This document shows positions 6,793 through 16,436 of a stretch of DNA of 64,000 nt, in pieces; the stretch's first letter is position 1, and the number at the start of each line of letters is the position of its first letter. This DNA comes from Chitinophagaceae bacterium (GTDB lineage Bacteria > Bacteroidota > Bacteroidia > Chitinophagales > Chitinophagaceae), in assembly GCA_947488765.1 (NCBI GenBank), contig CANLAE010000005.1:62001-126000 (forward strand), read 5' to 3'. The position numbers and the translations under genes are program-made. Below the pieces are notes generated by a model, which ran no database searches, had not been told where the DNA came from, and was given only the letters and a program-made list of their open reading frames with translations.

Positions 6793-9189
6793 ATGGAGAA
6801 ATCAATCCGCATACTTTGGAAATCAACATTTATTGCGATAGCTGCTTTTATGCTTTTTTTACTGCTCTGTACTTTGGGGTTGTTTGGAGATATGCCAACA
6901 ATCAGTGATATCCAAAATCCTTCAGCTTCACAAAGTAGTCAAGTTTATGCTCAAGATGGTACGCTATTAGGTAAATATTATTTACAAGATAGAGTGAATG
7001 TTGAATATAAAGATATTGCCAAACCTATTGTAGATGCACTTGTTGCTACAGAAGATGAACGTTTTTATGACCATAGCGGAATAGATTTCAGATCAATTGT
7101 AAGAGCAGTTATTGGTTTGGGCAGAGATGGAGGTGCAAGTACCATTACTATGCAAACCGCCAAAAACTTATTTACTGAAAATTGGGCTACAAAAAATTTT
7201 TTAGTAAGGGGAATTCAAAAATTTAAGGAAGCAATTATTGCAGTAAAACTGGAGAAAAATTTTACTAAAGAAGAAATAATAACTGTGTACCTTAATACCG
7301 TTGCATTTGGTGATAATGTTTTTGGTATTCGCAATGCCTCAAAAACATTTTTTCAAAAAGAACCTGACAGAATTAATGTTCAGGAAGCAGCAGTATTGAT
7401 AGGGATGCTTAAAGGCGCAACATTATATAATCCAAAGCGTAATCCTAAAATTGCATTGGATAGAAGAAATGTGGTAATGAGCCAAATGGTAAAAAATGGA
7501 AAAATAATTAAAACAACATATGATACTTTAAAAATAAAACCAATCGAATTAAATTATAAAAAATTAGATGAGAACAATGGCTTAGGTCCATATTTTAGAA
7601 TGATTTTGGGAGAGGAATTAAAAAGATGGTGTAAAGAACACAAGCGTTATGATGGTAAAAAATATGACCTTTATAGAGATGGACTTAAAATTTACACTAC
7701 TATTAATCCAAGAATGCAGCAGTATGCAGAAGAGGCTGTAGATATGCACTTGAAAGAAATGCAACGTATCTTGAATACTCAGGAAAATCTTAAATCTGGT
7801 AAAGTATGGAATGGGAGAGAGACTGTACTTGAAGCTGCAATTAAACAAACAGATCGTTGGAAGAATATGAAAAAGGATGGTACAGATGAGGATGACATTC
7901 GTAAAAGTTTCAATGAAAAGGTAAATATGAAAATTTTTGCCTGGAATGAAAGTCATGAAAAAGACACAACGATGACACCATTGGATTCTATTAAATATTG
8001 CCGTCAAATTTTACAATGTGGATTTATGGCAATGGATCCTTTGAGCGGTGAGGTTAAAGCCTGGGTTGGTGGTTCTGATTTTAAAAACTTCAAGTACGAT
8101 CACGTTAATTTTAATACCAAACGTCAGGTTGGTTCTACAATCAAACCTTTATTATACAGTTTAGCAATTGAAGAAGCGGGTTTCACACCAAGTAGTATGG
8201 TTGAAGATGTACAACAAAGTTTTGGCGAATATGGATTAGTTCCGGCAACTACAACTTCTTGTACAGGCGCTACAATGCCTATGTCACAAGCATTGGCAAC
8301 TTCTAAAAACTGTGCTACAGCTTACATCTTGAAACAGTTGGATGCCAATGGAAATAATGGTGCAAAAAGATTTGTTGATTTTTTAAAACGTTGCGATTTT
8401 CAAACAAAATTAGATGCATATCCAAGTATTGCTTTGGGTGCTTGTGAAATATCATTGTTTGAAATGATGCAAGGTTATAGCATGTTACCCGGACGAGGAT
8501 TTAGTGTGAAGCCTATTTTCATAACTAGAATTGAAGATAAAAATGGAAATGTTTTAGAAACGTATACCCCAAAACGTAAAGAAGTAATCAGTGATGTTAC
8601 TGCATATTCAGTGATAAAAATGATGCAGGGTGTTATGCAATTTGGGACAGGAAGAAGAATTTGGAATTATGACGTAAGTGGAGAAATTGCAGGTAAAACA
8701 GGAACTACAAATGATAATGCAGATGCTTGGTTTATAGGCTACACACCACAATTATTAGCAGGAACATGGGTTGGATGTGATGATCGTTTTATCAGATTTA
8801 ATAATACTAATAACGGACAAGGTTCTTCTGCAGCATTACCCATTTGGGCGTACTTCTATCACAAAGTTATTAATGATCGTAATTGTGGCATAGACACAAA
8901 AGCTGTATTTAGTAAACCTGATCAATTAACCAATGATATTGTAATTGATGGTATCAATGGTTTTGTTCCTGATCCAGGAGCTCAAATTGAAGATGGAAAT
9001 ACAGGTAGTAGTTCTGAATATGAAGATGGTTCTATTCCTCCACCAATTAAAAATGCAGATGAAATCATTTCTCCGCGTAATGCAACAAATAAAAAAGAAA
9101 CTCCTGCAGATAAATCTACAACTAAGCCAGCAGCAATTACGCCAACAAAACAAGTTCCAAAAACATTAATGCCTAAGAAAAATACATAA
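6793..9189 (+). CDS. Class A penicillin-binding protein (PBP1A type)
   Basis: A 798-residue bifunctional peptidoglycan synthase anchored by one N-terminal helix (about residues 11-31). The GT51 glycosyltransferase shows EDERFYDHSGID (87-98) and ITMQTAKNLF. The transpeptidase shows STIK (Ser448 nucleophile, 448-451), SKN (504-506) and KTGTT (635-639). A low-complexity tail rich in Lys, Thr and Pro ends the protein. It polymerises glycan strands and cross-links stems outside the cytoplasmic membrane. It follows the SprE-like gene by 21 bases and ends at a strong terminator shared with etfA. Confidence 0.95.
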   Translation: MEKSIRILWKSTFIAIAAFMLFLLLCTLGLFGDMPTISDIQNPSASQSSQVYAQDGTLLGKYYLQDRVNVEYKDIAKPIVDALVATEDERFYDHSGIDFRSIVRAVIGLGRDGGASTITMQTAKNLFTENWATKNFLVRGIQKFKEAIIAVKLEKNFTKEEIITVYLNTVAFGDNVFGIRNASKTFFQKEPDRINVQEAAVLIGMLKGATLYNPKRNPKIALDRRNVVMSQMVKNGKIIKTTYDTLKIKPIELNYKKLDENNGLGPYFRMILGEELKRWCKEHKRYDGKKYDLYRDGLKIYTTINPRMQQYAEEAVDMHLKEMQRILNTQENLKSGKVWNGRETVLEAAIKQTDRWKNMKKDGTDEDDIRKSFNEKVNMKIFAWNESHEKDTTMTPLDSIKYCRQILQCGFMAMDPLSGEVKAWVGGSDFKNFKYDHVNFNTKRQVGSTIKPLLYSLAIEEAGFTPSSMVEDVQQSFGEYGLVPATTTSCTGATMPMSQALATSKNCATAYILKQLDANGNNGAKRFVDFLKRCDFQTKLDAYPSIALGACEISLFEMMQGYSMLPGRGFSVKPIFITRIEDKNGNVLETYTPKRKEVISDVTAYSVIKMMQGVMQFGTGRRIWNYDVSGEIAGKTGTTNDNADAWFIGYTPQLLAGTWVGCDDRFIRFNNTNNGQGSSAALPIWAYFYHKVINDRNCGIDTKAVFSKPDQLTNDIVIDGINGFVPDPGAQIEDGNTGSSSEYEDGSIPPPIKNADEIISPRNATNKKETPADKSTTKPAAITPTKQVPKTLMPKKNT

Positions 9190-9219
9190 AAAAATGCAAG
9201 ATTATTCTTGCATTTTTTT
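9190..9219. terminator. Bidirectional terminator between PBP1 and etfA
   Basis: An 11-base stem AAAAATGCAAG / CTTGCATTTTT (9190-9200 with 9207-9217) with a 6-base loop and A/T runs on both sides lies between two convergent genes. Confidence 0.8.
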
Positions 9220-9240
9220 ATGATACAGTGTTAATATTAT

Positions 9241-10206
9241 TTATGCATTAGTATTAATTTTCCTAATTGCTTCGGTAAGTTGAGGAACTATTTCAAAAGC
9301 ATCACCAACTATACCATAATCAGCTGCTTTAAAAAATGGAGCCTCGGGGTCTTTATTAATTACAACAATAACTTTACTTCTGTTAACACCCGCCAAATGT
9401 TGAATAGCACCGCTAATACCAATGGCAATGTATAAATTAGGAGCAATTTGAACACCTGTTTGTCCTACGTGTTCATGATGTGGTCTCCAATGTGCGTCAC
9501 CTACAGGTCTGCTACAGGCTGTTGCAGCACCTAATTCCTTTGCAAGATCTAATAAAATTCCCCAATTTTCAGGCCCCTTTAAACCACGACCACCACTTAC
9601 TACAATATCTGCTTCAGTAAGTGGAACTTCACCACTTATTTTATTGACTTCAATTACCTTAATTTTTGGTGATGCAACTGTAATATTTAATTCTGAAACA
9701 TCAGCTATACCCTCTTTAAATGAAGTATGAAAGCTATTAGGATTGATTGCAATAATTTTAATGGGAGTATTAATAGATACATTCGCAAATGCTTTACCAC
9801 TGAATACTGTTTTCTTTACAACAAATCCGTTTGTAGTATCAGGCAATGAACATGCCCCAGTTACAATGCCAGCCTGTAATCTTGCTGAAACCCTTGCAGC
9901 AACTGCTTTTCCTGTTTGATTGTGTGAAAATATTAAAATATTGGCACCCGTTTCAGTAGTTGCTGTTGCAATTGCTGCTGCATAAACTTGTGCGTCAACG
10001 ATATTCAGAATTGTATTTGAAATGGTGTAAACTTTTTTAATACCATATTTTCCAAGCTCAGATAAATTATCCTTAACGGTTCCTAAAACCAAAGCATCAG
10101 CATTTGTTCCCAATTGATGGGCAACAGATACCCCATAAGTAAGTGCTTCGTAAGATGATTTTTTTATTTGATTTTCTGTTTGGTCTATGATGATAAGTAC
10201 TGACAT
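9241..10206 (-). CDS. etfA: Electron transfer flavoprotein alpha subunit
   Basis: The 321-residue ETF alpha subunit, which with EtfB carries electrons from acyl-CoA and other dehydrogenases to the quinone pool. The C-terminal FAD-binding domain is clear: SGGRGLKGPENW (about 203-214), SRPVGDAHW, GQTGVQIAPNLY and GISGAIQHLAGV. The N-terminal half is the ETF alpha/beta fold. It follows etfB by 62 bases in the same direction. No acyl-CoA dehydrogenase is nearby. Confidence 0.97.
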   Translation of the reverse strand: MSVLIIIDQTENQIKKSSYEALTYGVSVAHQLGTNADALVLGTVKDNLSELGKYGIKKVYTISNTILNIVDAQVYAAAIATATTETGANILIFSHNQTGKAVAARVSARLQAGIVTGACSLPDTTNGFVVKKTVFSGKAFANVSINTPIKIIAINPNSFHTSFKEGIADVSELNITVASPKIKVIEVNKISGEVPLTEADIVVSGGRGLKGPENWGILLDLAKELGAATACSRPVGDAHWRPHHEHVGQTGVQIAPNLYIAIGISGAIQHLAGVNRSKVIVVINKDPEAPFFKAADYGIVGDAFEIVPQLTEAIRKINTNA

Positions 10207-10268
10207 ATTTTAAAATTTATCTTAGTAATTCAATATTTTTTCAGAATAAAATTCATTCAATCAATTGC

Positions 10269-11012
10269 TTAAAAAACTTTTGCTTCTTCATGTAATAACC
10301 TTGCTAACTCGGCTACATTATCCGCTGCAACTAATTTTACATTGGCTTTGGCTGGAGGTAAATCAAAATTCACAATGCTTGTCAAAGCAGTAACGGTAAT
10401 TGGTTCTGAAACTTTTAATGGTTTGGTACGTGCAGCCATAATACCACGCATATTTGGAATTCTTTGTTCTGCAACCCCTTTCTGACAACTTACCACCAAT
10501 GGAAGTTTTACTTCTGCAGTTTCTTCGCCACCATCAATTTCTCTTGAAACTTTTGCTGTGTTTCCTTCAACTTCAACCCTTGTGGCTAAAGAGATATATG
10601 GCATATCCAATAATTCTGCTAACATTCCACCTATGGAAGAACTATTGTAATCAATTGTTTCTTTTCCTGTTAAAACAAGGTCATAATTACCATTTTTCGC
10701 AACTTCCGAAATTTGTGCTGCAATGTAATAACTATCGTTACTATCTACATTTATTCTAATTGCTTCATCGCCTCCCAATGCTAGTGCTTTTCTGATGATG
10801 GGCTCACAATCTGATTCCCCAACAGTTATTAAGTGAATTGTTGTGTTTGTATCTTGCTCTTTCAATTCAATTGCTTTAACCAAAGCGTACCACTCGTCGT
10901 AAGGGTTTATTATCCATTGAACACCTGCTTCTTCAAATTTTGTATTTGAATCTTTAAAAGAAATTTTTGCCGTTGTGTCCGGGGCTTTGGAAATACAAAC
11001 TAATATTTTCAT
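10269..11012 (-). CDS. etfB: Electron transfer flavoprotein beta subunit
   Basis: The 247-residue ETF beta subunit, partner of the downstream etfA. Typical motifs are the start MKILVCISKAPDT, NPYDEWYALVKAIELKE, the adenine-nucleotide region LTGKETIDYNSSSIGGMLAE and the signature segment REIDGGEETAEVKLP. A TATATTTG box lies about 56 bases upstream. Length matches the family. Confidence 0.96.
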   Translation of the reverse strand: MKILVCISKAPDTTAKISFKDSNTKFEEAGVQWIINPYDEWYALVKAIELKEQDTNTTIHLITVGESDCEPIIRKALALGGDEAIRINVDSNDSYYIAAQISEVAKNGNYDLVLTGKETIDYNSSSIGGMLAELLDMPYISLATRVEVEGNTAKVSREIDGGEETAEVKLPLVVSCQKGVAEQRIPNMRGIMAARTKPLKVSEPITVTALTSIVNFDLPPAKANVKLVAADNVAELARLLHEEAKVF

Positions 11013-11067
11013 AGTTAAAAAATTATAGAATGATAAATATGATTTAGTTGCATAAACAACTATTTTG

Positions 11068-11075
11068 CAAATATA
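11068..11075 (-). promoter_or_regulatory. -7 promoter box of etfBA
   Basis: The minus strand reads TATATTTG, a perfect TAnnTTTG match, 55 bases upstream of the etfB ATG. A TTTG on the same strand (11103-11100) is 24 bases further upstream, slightly longer than usual for a -33 element. Confidence 0.45.
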
Positions 11076-11224
11076 ATATTGTTTTGTTTTAAATTAAGTC
11101 AAAAAATTAATGAAATTTTGTTGAGAAATTGAAATAGCAAATACTTTGTGTTATTTACGATTTTATTTCTCAGAAACTGAATGCATAATCTAAAATTCAA
11201 TAACTCAACTTCAATAAATCGCAA

Positions 11225-12814
11225 CTATTTTCCCATTAAATACAAACTTTTCATTACAATACTATCAGTTGTATTAACTGCCTCATAATAACCTTCATTA
11301 TTAAAAATAAATCTCGAAATATTGAATTTAATTTTGTTTATAGCTTCGTTTTTGAAAACTTGATTATTGTTAACCACTAAGCTATCCTTTGAGGCAACCG
11401 CTAATAACTTCTTCCAAATTGCATCATTATTACTGAATTTTTGAACTAATTCATTGGATGTTTTAAACTGTTTAAAGTAGGTTTTATTCTCCAAAAAGAA
11501 TAGATAAGCAACTTTATTCAAAATATTTTTTGCATACATTTCTTTGAAGATATTGGCTAAAGAAATGGTATCTAGTTTTACAAAGTAATCAGGTACAATA
11601 CCACCACCACCATAAACTATTTTACCTGCGGGTGTTTTAAAAGTTTTACTTTTATCATTATTGATCGATCCATTTTCCAATTCTCCGTTATTATATCTGT
11701 CCATTAACTCATCTTCATATTCTTGCGATGTTTTATTAGTATATGATTTTTGAATATTTCTGCCAAGCGGACTATAATATCTTGAAACAGTCAATCTTAC
11801 TGCACTTCCGTCACTTAATTGAAATTGTTGCTGCACCAAACCTTTACCAAATGTTCTTCTGCCAACAATTGTTGCCCTATCCCAATCCTGCAAGGCTCCT
11901 GTCAATACCTCACTGGCACTAGCACTTGTTTCATCAACTAATATCATTAATTTTCCTTTTTCAAATAAGCCATCTCTTTTACATTTAAAATCAAATCTTG
12001 GACTATGTGTGCCTTGGGTATAAACGATTAATTTATCATCATCCAAAAATTCATCAGCAATATCAATTGCTTCACTCATTAAGCCTCCACCATTTCCTCT
12101 CAAATCCAGGATAAGTTTATCCATGCCTTTTTTCTGCAACATTTCTAAATTCTGCATAAACTCTTCATAGGTTCTGTCGCCAAATTTATTGATGCGTATA
12201 AAACCAACATTTGGAGATATTATATAAGCTGCATCAATGGTAGAAACAGGAATTGTACCTCTTGTTACAACTATTTTTTTACGCACATTATCTCTAAGTA
12301 GTTCAATTGATACTTTGCTTCCTTCGACACCGCGTATATATTTTTTAATTTCCGCAATATTTTTTTCATTGCGAACTAGTGATATTGAATCATTCACTTT
12401 TAATAATTTATCTCCAATAAAAATTCCTGATTTTTCTGCCGGACCACCTTTTATTACATTAATTATATTTACCGTATCATCAAAAATTTGAAATTCAACA
12501 CCAATTCCCTGAAAGTTTCCCATCAAATCTTCATTAACATCTTTTAGTTCACTTGACGGAATATATGCCGAATGTGGATCGAGGTGAGATAACAATTCAT
12601 TTATTGCAATTTCGCTGATACTATCTATTTTAACATCATCTACATATCTTGATTTTACCAAATCAATTATCTCTTGTACATTGTTTCTTTTCCCAAAACT
12701 TAAAAAACTTCTACTGCCACTATGTTCCCTTAATTGATAACCCAAATACATACCTAATGCCATAATAATTGCAAATAAAATTGGCAATGCAATTTGTAAT
12801 TTTTTACTTCCCAT
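11225..12814 (-). CDS. S41-family C-terminal processing protease
   Basis: A 529-residue CtpA/Prc-type serine protease. An N-terminal membrane anchor (about residues 7-26) is followed by a PDZ domain (about 95-180; GIGVEFQIFDD, GGPAEKSGIFIGDKLL) and the S41 catalytic core: LDLRGNGGG (237-244), the SASASE serine motif (297-302) and GRRTFGKGL with the general-base lysine (Lys324). The substrate-degrading or processing role in the periplasm is family knowledge. The last about 140 residues resemble the extended C-terminus common in Bacteroidota members. It is monocistronic. The 212 bases between it and etfB hold only the etfB promoter box. Confidence 0.93.
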   Translation of the reverse strand: MGSKKLQIALPILFAIIMALGMYLGYQLREHSGSRSFLSFGKRNNVQEIIDLVKSRYVDDVKIDSISEIAINELLSHLDPHSAYIPSSELKDVNEDLMGNFQGIGVEFQIFDDTVNIINVIKGGPAEKSGIFIGDKLLKVNDSISLVRNEKNIAEIKKYIRGVEGSKVSIELLRDNVRKKIVVTRGTIPVSTIDAAYIISPNVGFIRINKFGDRTYEEFMQNLEMLQKKGMDKLILDLRGNGGGLMSEAIDIADEFLDDDKLIVYTQGTHSPRFDFKCKRDGLFEKGKLMILVDETSASASEVLTGALQDWDRATIVGRRTFGKGLVQQQFQLSDGSAVRLTVSRYYSPLGRNIQKSYTNKTSQEYEDELMDRYNNGELENGSINNDKSKTFKTPAGKIVYGGGGIVPDYFVKLDTISLANIFKEMYAKNILNKVAYLFFLENKTYFKQFKTSNELVQKFSNNDAIWKKLLAVASKDSLVVNNNQVFKNEAINKIKFNISRFIFNNEGYYEAVNTTDSIVMKSLYLMGK

Positions 12815-12952
12815 AAAAATCTGTTATTTGTAGCTATAAATTATTACACGAATATCAGTAAATAAGTTTAAGACTTACTAATTTTAAACTTCATACTTAT
12901 TTTTACAGATATTAAATATTGTTTTTTTTATTTAATCTTTCATCTTACAACC

Positions 12953-13789
12953 ATGATAAAATTAATTGCAGATAGTGGTGCTACAAAATGCGAGTGGTGT
13001 TTACTTGCAAACGGAAAATCAACAATTATACAAACACAAGGTATAAGTCCGTATTTTATGACCCTTGAACAAATCATTTCATTACTTCAAAATGAAATAC
13101 TACCTAAAGTAAAAAAAATAAAAGTTGATGAAATTTTTTTTTATGGAACTGGACTGAGTAATAAAAACAATGTAGCCGTTATTAAGAATGCATTTAAAAA
13201 AGTATTTCCTTCATCTTATATTGAAGTAAATGATGATTTATTGGCGGCTGCAAGAGCATTATGTGGTAACGAAAAAGGGATTGTTTGCATTTTAGGAACA
13301 GGAAGTAATGCAGGTTATTACAATGGCAATAAAATTGCAAAAAACAGTCCAGGTTTGGGATATATTTTGGGCGATGAAGGTAGTGGTGCATATATAGGAA
13401 AGAAAGTGATTCAATATTATTTATATAAAACTTTTGATGACGAACTGATGGCCAGATTTGAAAAGGACTTTAATACCAATAAGAATGAAATATTAGAGTC
13501 AGTCTATAAGAAAACTATGGCCAATCGTTATCTGGCAAACTTCACCAAATTTTTAGTTGATAATAGAGGTCATTATATGATTGAAAACATCATAGAAGAT
13601 GGATTCAATGATTTTTTCTACAATCATTTATGTAAGTTTGGAGAGAGTTGGACACAACCAATCAACTTTGTTGGAAGTGTAGCATTTGGATTTAGAGATA
13701 TACTTAAAGATTTATGTAATGCCTATGAATTAAAGTTGGGTAAAGTCTTAAAAAAGCCAATGACCGGGTTAATCAATTTTCATAAATGA
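12953..13789 (+). CDS. BadF/BcrA-type sugar kinase (N-acetylhexosamine or MurNAc kinase candidate)
   Basis: A 278-residue ASKHA-fold kinase of the BadF/BadG/BcrA/BcrD family. Phosphate-1 loop ADSGATKCEW (6-15), phosphate-2 region CILGTGSNAGYYNG (about 111-124) and the family block GYILGDEGSGAYIGKK (about 135-150) are visible. Family members with this layout phosphorylate GlcNAc or MurNAc. The start is 49 bases upstream of murQ in the same direction, so a MurNAc 6-kinase role feeding MurQ is a reasonable inference. Other amino-sugar substrates cannot be excluded. Confidence 0.8.
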   Translation: MIKLIADSGATKCEWCLLANGKSTIIQTQGISPYFMTLEQIISLLQNEILPKVKKIKVDEIFFYGTGLSNKNNVAVIKNAFKKVFPSSYIEVNDDLLAAARALCGNEKGIVCILGTGSNAGYYNGNKIAKNSPGLGYILGDEGSGAYIGKKVIQYYLYKTFDDELMARFEKDFNTNKNEILESVYKKTMANRYLANFTKFLVDNRGHYMIENIIEDGFNDFFYNHLCKFGESWTQPINFVGSVAFGFRDILKDLCNAYELKLGKVLKKPMTGLINFHK

Positions 13790-13838
13790 TGTGTTTTTGT
13801 GCGTATTTATAAGCAATAAAATGCGTTAATTTGCAACT

Positions 13839-14669
13839 ATGAATACATTTGTAAGAGTTACAGAACAACCTTCTAATTACAGGCATGTTGAACAAATGAG
13901 TGTTGCAGAAATTTTAATGCACATTAATAATGAAGATAAAACAGTGCCTATTGCTGTTGAAAAAGCAATTCCTCAAATTGAAAAACTATCGACAATTATT
14001 AGCGACAAAATGTTACTTGGCGGGAGATTGTTTTACATCGGTGCTGGTACAAGTGGAAGATTGGGCATATTAGATGCAAGTGAATGTCCGCCTACTTATG
14101 GTGTTCCATACGGATTGGTAATCGGAATTATTGCAGGTGGTGAAAAAGCAATTACTGAAGCAGTTGAATTTGCAGAAGACAGTAATGAACAAGGCTGGGA
14201 AGATTTAGCAGCTTACAACATTTCAGATAAGGACGTAGTAATTGGTTTGGCTGCAAGTGGCACAACTCCTTATGTTATTAGCGCATTGATAGAGTGTAAA
14301 AAACGAAATATTATAACTGGCAGTATTTGTTGCAATCCAAATGCTCCTGTTTCTGCAGTAGCAGATTATCCTATTGAAGTAGTTGTGGGGCCTGAATTTG
14401 TAACAGGAAGCACAAGAATGAAAAGTGGAACTGCACAAAAATTAGTACTAAATATGATTAGTACAACAGTGATGATACAATTGGGTAGGGTGGAAGATAA
14501 TAAGATGGTGAATATGCAATTAAGCAATGAAAAATTGGTAGACAGAGGCGTAAAAATGGTGATGGAAAATTTAGCAATTAATGATTATCAACAAGCAAAA
14601 TTGCTCTTATTAAAACATGGAAGTGTGAAAAAAACAATTGAATTAGAAACAGCTAAAAAGATGACTTAA
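13839..14669 (+). CDS. murQ: N-acetylmuramic acid 6-phosphate etherase
   Basis: A 276-residue SIS-domain etherase that splits the lactyl ether of MurNAc-6-phosphate to give GlcNAc-6-phosphate and D-lactate during peptidoglycan recycling. Signature blocks are IGAGTSGRLGILDASECPPTYG split over residues 66-88, AASGTTPYV, and EFVTGSTRMKSGTAQKLVLN near residues 185-205. The gene lies directly after the BadF-type kinase and probably shares its transcript. It is slightly shorter than the E. coli enzyme, with no missing motif. Cytoplasmic. Confidence 0.95.
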   Translation: MNTFVRVTEQPSNYRHVEQMSVAEILMHINNEDKTVPIAVEKAIPQIEKLSTIISDKMLLGGRLFYIGAGTSGRLGILDASECPPTYGVPYGLVIGIIAGGEKAITEAVEFAEDSNEQGWEDLAAYNISDKDVVIGLAASGTTPYVISALIECKKRNIITGSICCNPNAPVSAVADYPIEVVVGPEFVTGSTRMKSGTAQKLVLNMISTTVMIQLGRVEDNKMVNMQLSNEKLVDRGVKMVMENLAINDYQQAKLLLLKHGSVKKTIELETAKKMT

Positions 14670-14721
14670 ATTGTTTTTAATTGCAACTATCTATACTTAA
14701 TTTTATGCAAAATAAATAACT

Positions 14722-15930
14722 ATGAAAAAGTCAATTTTACCTATTTTATTTTGTGCTCCAATATGCTTTGGATCAGTTTCTGCACAGACTAATAAAGCAT
14801 TTGCTATTACTTCTGAAACGAAAGGTACAATTCAATGGTCTGCTGTAAAGGAATTGGATTTATCTACAGGAAATGTTGTTCGTTCTATATTTAGTCCGAG
14901 TGAGTTGAAAAATATAACATTTAATTTTTTTAATGAGAAAGGAATTGTATCAACAAACATTTCAAATTTGAATAACCCAACACAAAATGGTGTTGCTGCA
15001 ACTGCCTATGATGCAAAACACAATCGCTTGTATTTTTCTCAAATGTGGGGAAATGATTTGCGTTATTTTGATTTAAACAGCAACGAACTTTCAGTTGTAA
15101 TCAATCAAGATATAAATTATTCAACTGGCATAAGAAACGATGAAAGCAATGTAATTACCCGCATGACATTTGCTTCAAACGGCAAGGGCTATGCAATTAC
15201 GAATGATGGTAATCAATTGATACAATTTACAACTGATGACAAACCGATTATTACAAATCTTGGTGCATTAATTGACAGCAAAAAAAATAATGGAATCAGC
15301 ATCCACAATCAATGTACCAGTTGGGGAGGGGATGTTGTTGCAGATGTATATGGAAACTTATATTTGTTTTCTGTAAAAAACAATGTATTCAAAATAAATA
15401 TCAATACAAAAGTTGCTGAATTTATTGGTGCAGTAAAAAATATTCCAACAAATTTTACTATTAATGGTGCAGCAGTTGATGCCAATGGAGATGTTTTTGT
15501 AAGTAGTGCAATCAGTACTGAAAATTATTACACAATAAATTTATCTACTTTAGAAGCAAAGCCCGTAAGCAAATCAGAGGCTACTATTTTCAATGCTTCA
15601 GACCTTGCAAATAGTAATCTTGCTTATCAAAATACATTAGCCAAACCAATATTAGATCAGCAGATTTTTAATAACAATATTTCTGTTTTTCCAAATCCTG
15701 CTGTAAACAAAAAATTTACAATTCAGTTTAATAAAATAGCAAATGGTAATTATAATATTGAATTGAATGATGCAAATGGTAAAATAATTCTTTCAAGAAA
15801 GGTTATTATTAATGGCTTACAATCCGAAACGATTAGTTTGCCAAAAGGAGTTTCTGGCGGATTGTTTTTGGTTAAGATATCAGATACAAAAGGAAAAAAT
15901 TATTTCTCCGAAAAAATAATCGTTCAATAA
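14722..15930 (+). CDS. Secreted protein with T9SS type A sorting domain
   Basis: A 402-residue protein with a signal peptide ending near SVSAQ (residue 22). The middle has repeated strand-rich units such as YDAKHNRLYFSQ, NGKGYAITNDGNQL, YGNLYLFSVKNNVFKI and ANGDVFVSSA, which look like beta-propeller blades. The C-terminal about 80 residues (VFPNPAVNKKF onward to KGKNYFSEKIIVQ) form a type A sorting domain for export through the type IX system. The molecular function is unknown. It stands alone after murQ and ends at a strong terminator. Confidence 0.8.
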   Translation: MKKSILPILFCAPICFGSVSAQTNKAFAITSETKGTIQWSAVKELDLSTGNVVRSIFSPSELKNITFNFFNEKGIVSTNISNLNNPTQNGVAATAYDAKHNRLYFSQMWGNDLRYFDLNSNELSVVINQDINYSTGIRNDESNVITRMTFASNGKGYAITNDGNQLIQFTTDDKPIITNLGALIDSKKNNGISIHNQCTSWGGDVVADVYGNLYLFSVKNNVFKININTKVAEFIGAVKNIPTNFTINGAAVDANGDVFVSSAISTENYYTINLSTLEAKPVSKSEATIFNASDLANSNLAYQNTLAKPILDQQIFNNNISVFPNPAVNKKFTIQFNKIANGNYNIELNDANGKIILSRKVIINGLQSETISLPKGVSGGLFLVKISDTKGKNYFSEKIIVQ

Positions 15931-15950
15931 TTTTTCAGAATATCACAAAT

Positions 15951-15981
15951 AAAAATAGCCTCCAATTTGGAGGCTATTTTT
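15951..15981. terminator. Bidirectional terminator between T9SS cargo and DUF1573 genes
   Basis: A 14-base stem AAAAATAGCCTCCA / TGGAGGCTATTTTT (15951-15964 with 15968-15981) lies between convergent genes, with A and T runs on the two sides. Confidence 0.85.
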
Positions 15982-16006
15982 ATGCGGTGTAGCAATTAAT
16001 AATGTT

Positions 16007-16417
16007 TTATTGTTTTGCTGAATTAATATCTTTTTTTGGGGTAGTTAATCCTTTCATATCAATAACTTCTCCAGTAATATTTAGTACAACCGGTATTTCA
16101 TAATTTACAAATTTCACAGTTACATCTTTAGTAAAAACACCAGGATTTGCAGCATTATAGGTAACTTTTATTACACCATCTTTTCCTTTAGCAATGGGCT
16201 CTTTAGGATATTCGGGTGTTGTACAACCACATCCTGCAACTGCACTTTCAATAATTAAGGGCTTAGAACTTATATTTTTAAAGGTAAAACTACAACTCAT
16301 TGGAATGTTTTGTTTGATTTTACTGAAGTCATATTTAGTAGTAGTAAATTTTGCAGGTGATTGCGCAAAAGCCTGAGCAGATGCAACTAAAGACAGAATA
16401 AATAGTAATTTTTTCAT
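16007..16417 (-). CDS. DUF1573 secreted protein (second of a pair)
   Basis: A 136-residue protein with a signal peptide (MKKLLFILSLVASAQAFAQ) and one DUF1573 immunoglobulin-like domain, seen as KYDFSKIKQNIPMSCSFTFKN and the cysteine block GCGCTTPEYP. The function of DUF1573 proteins is not established; they are exported and common in Bacteroidota. It follows a paralogue by 19 bases in the same direction and ends at the bidirectional terminator. Confidence 0.85.
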   Translation of the reverse strand: MKKLLFILSLVASAQAFAQSPAKFTTTKYDFSKIKQNIPMSCSFTFKNISSKPLIIESAVAGCGCTTPEYPKEPIAKGKDGVIKVTYNAANPGVFTKDVTVKFVNYEIPVVLNITGEVIDMKGLTTPKKDINSAKQ

Positions 16418-16436
16418 GATATTTTATGTTCTTATT

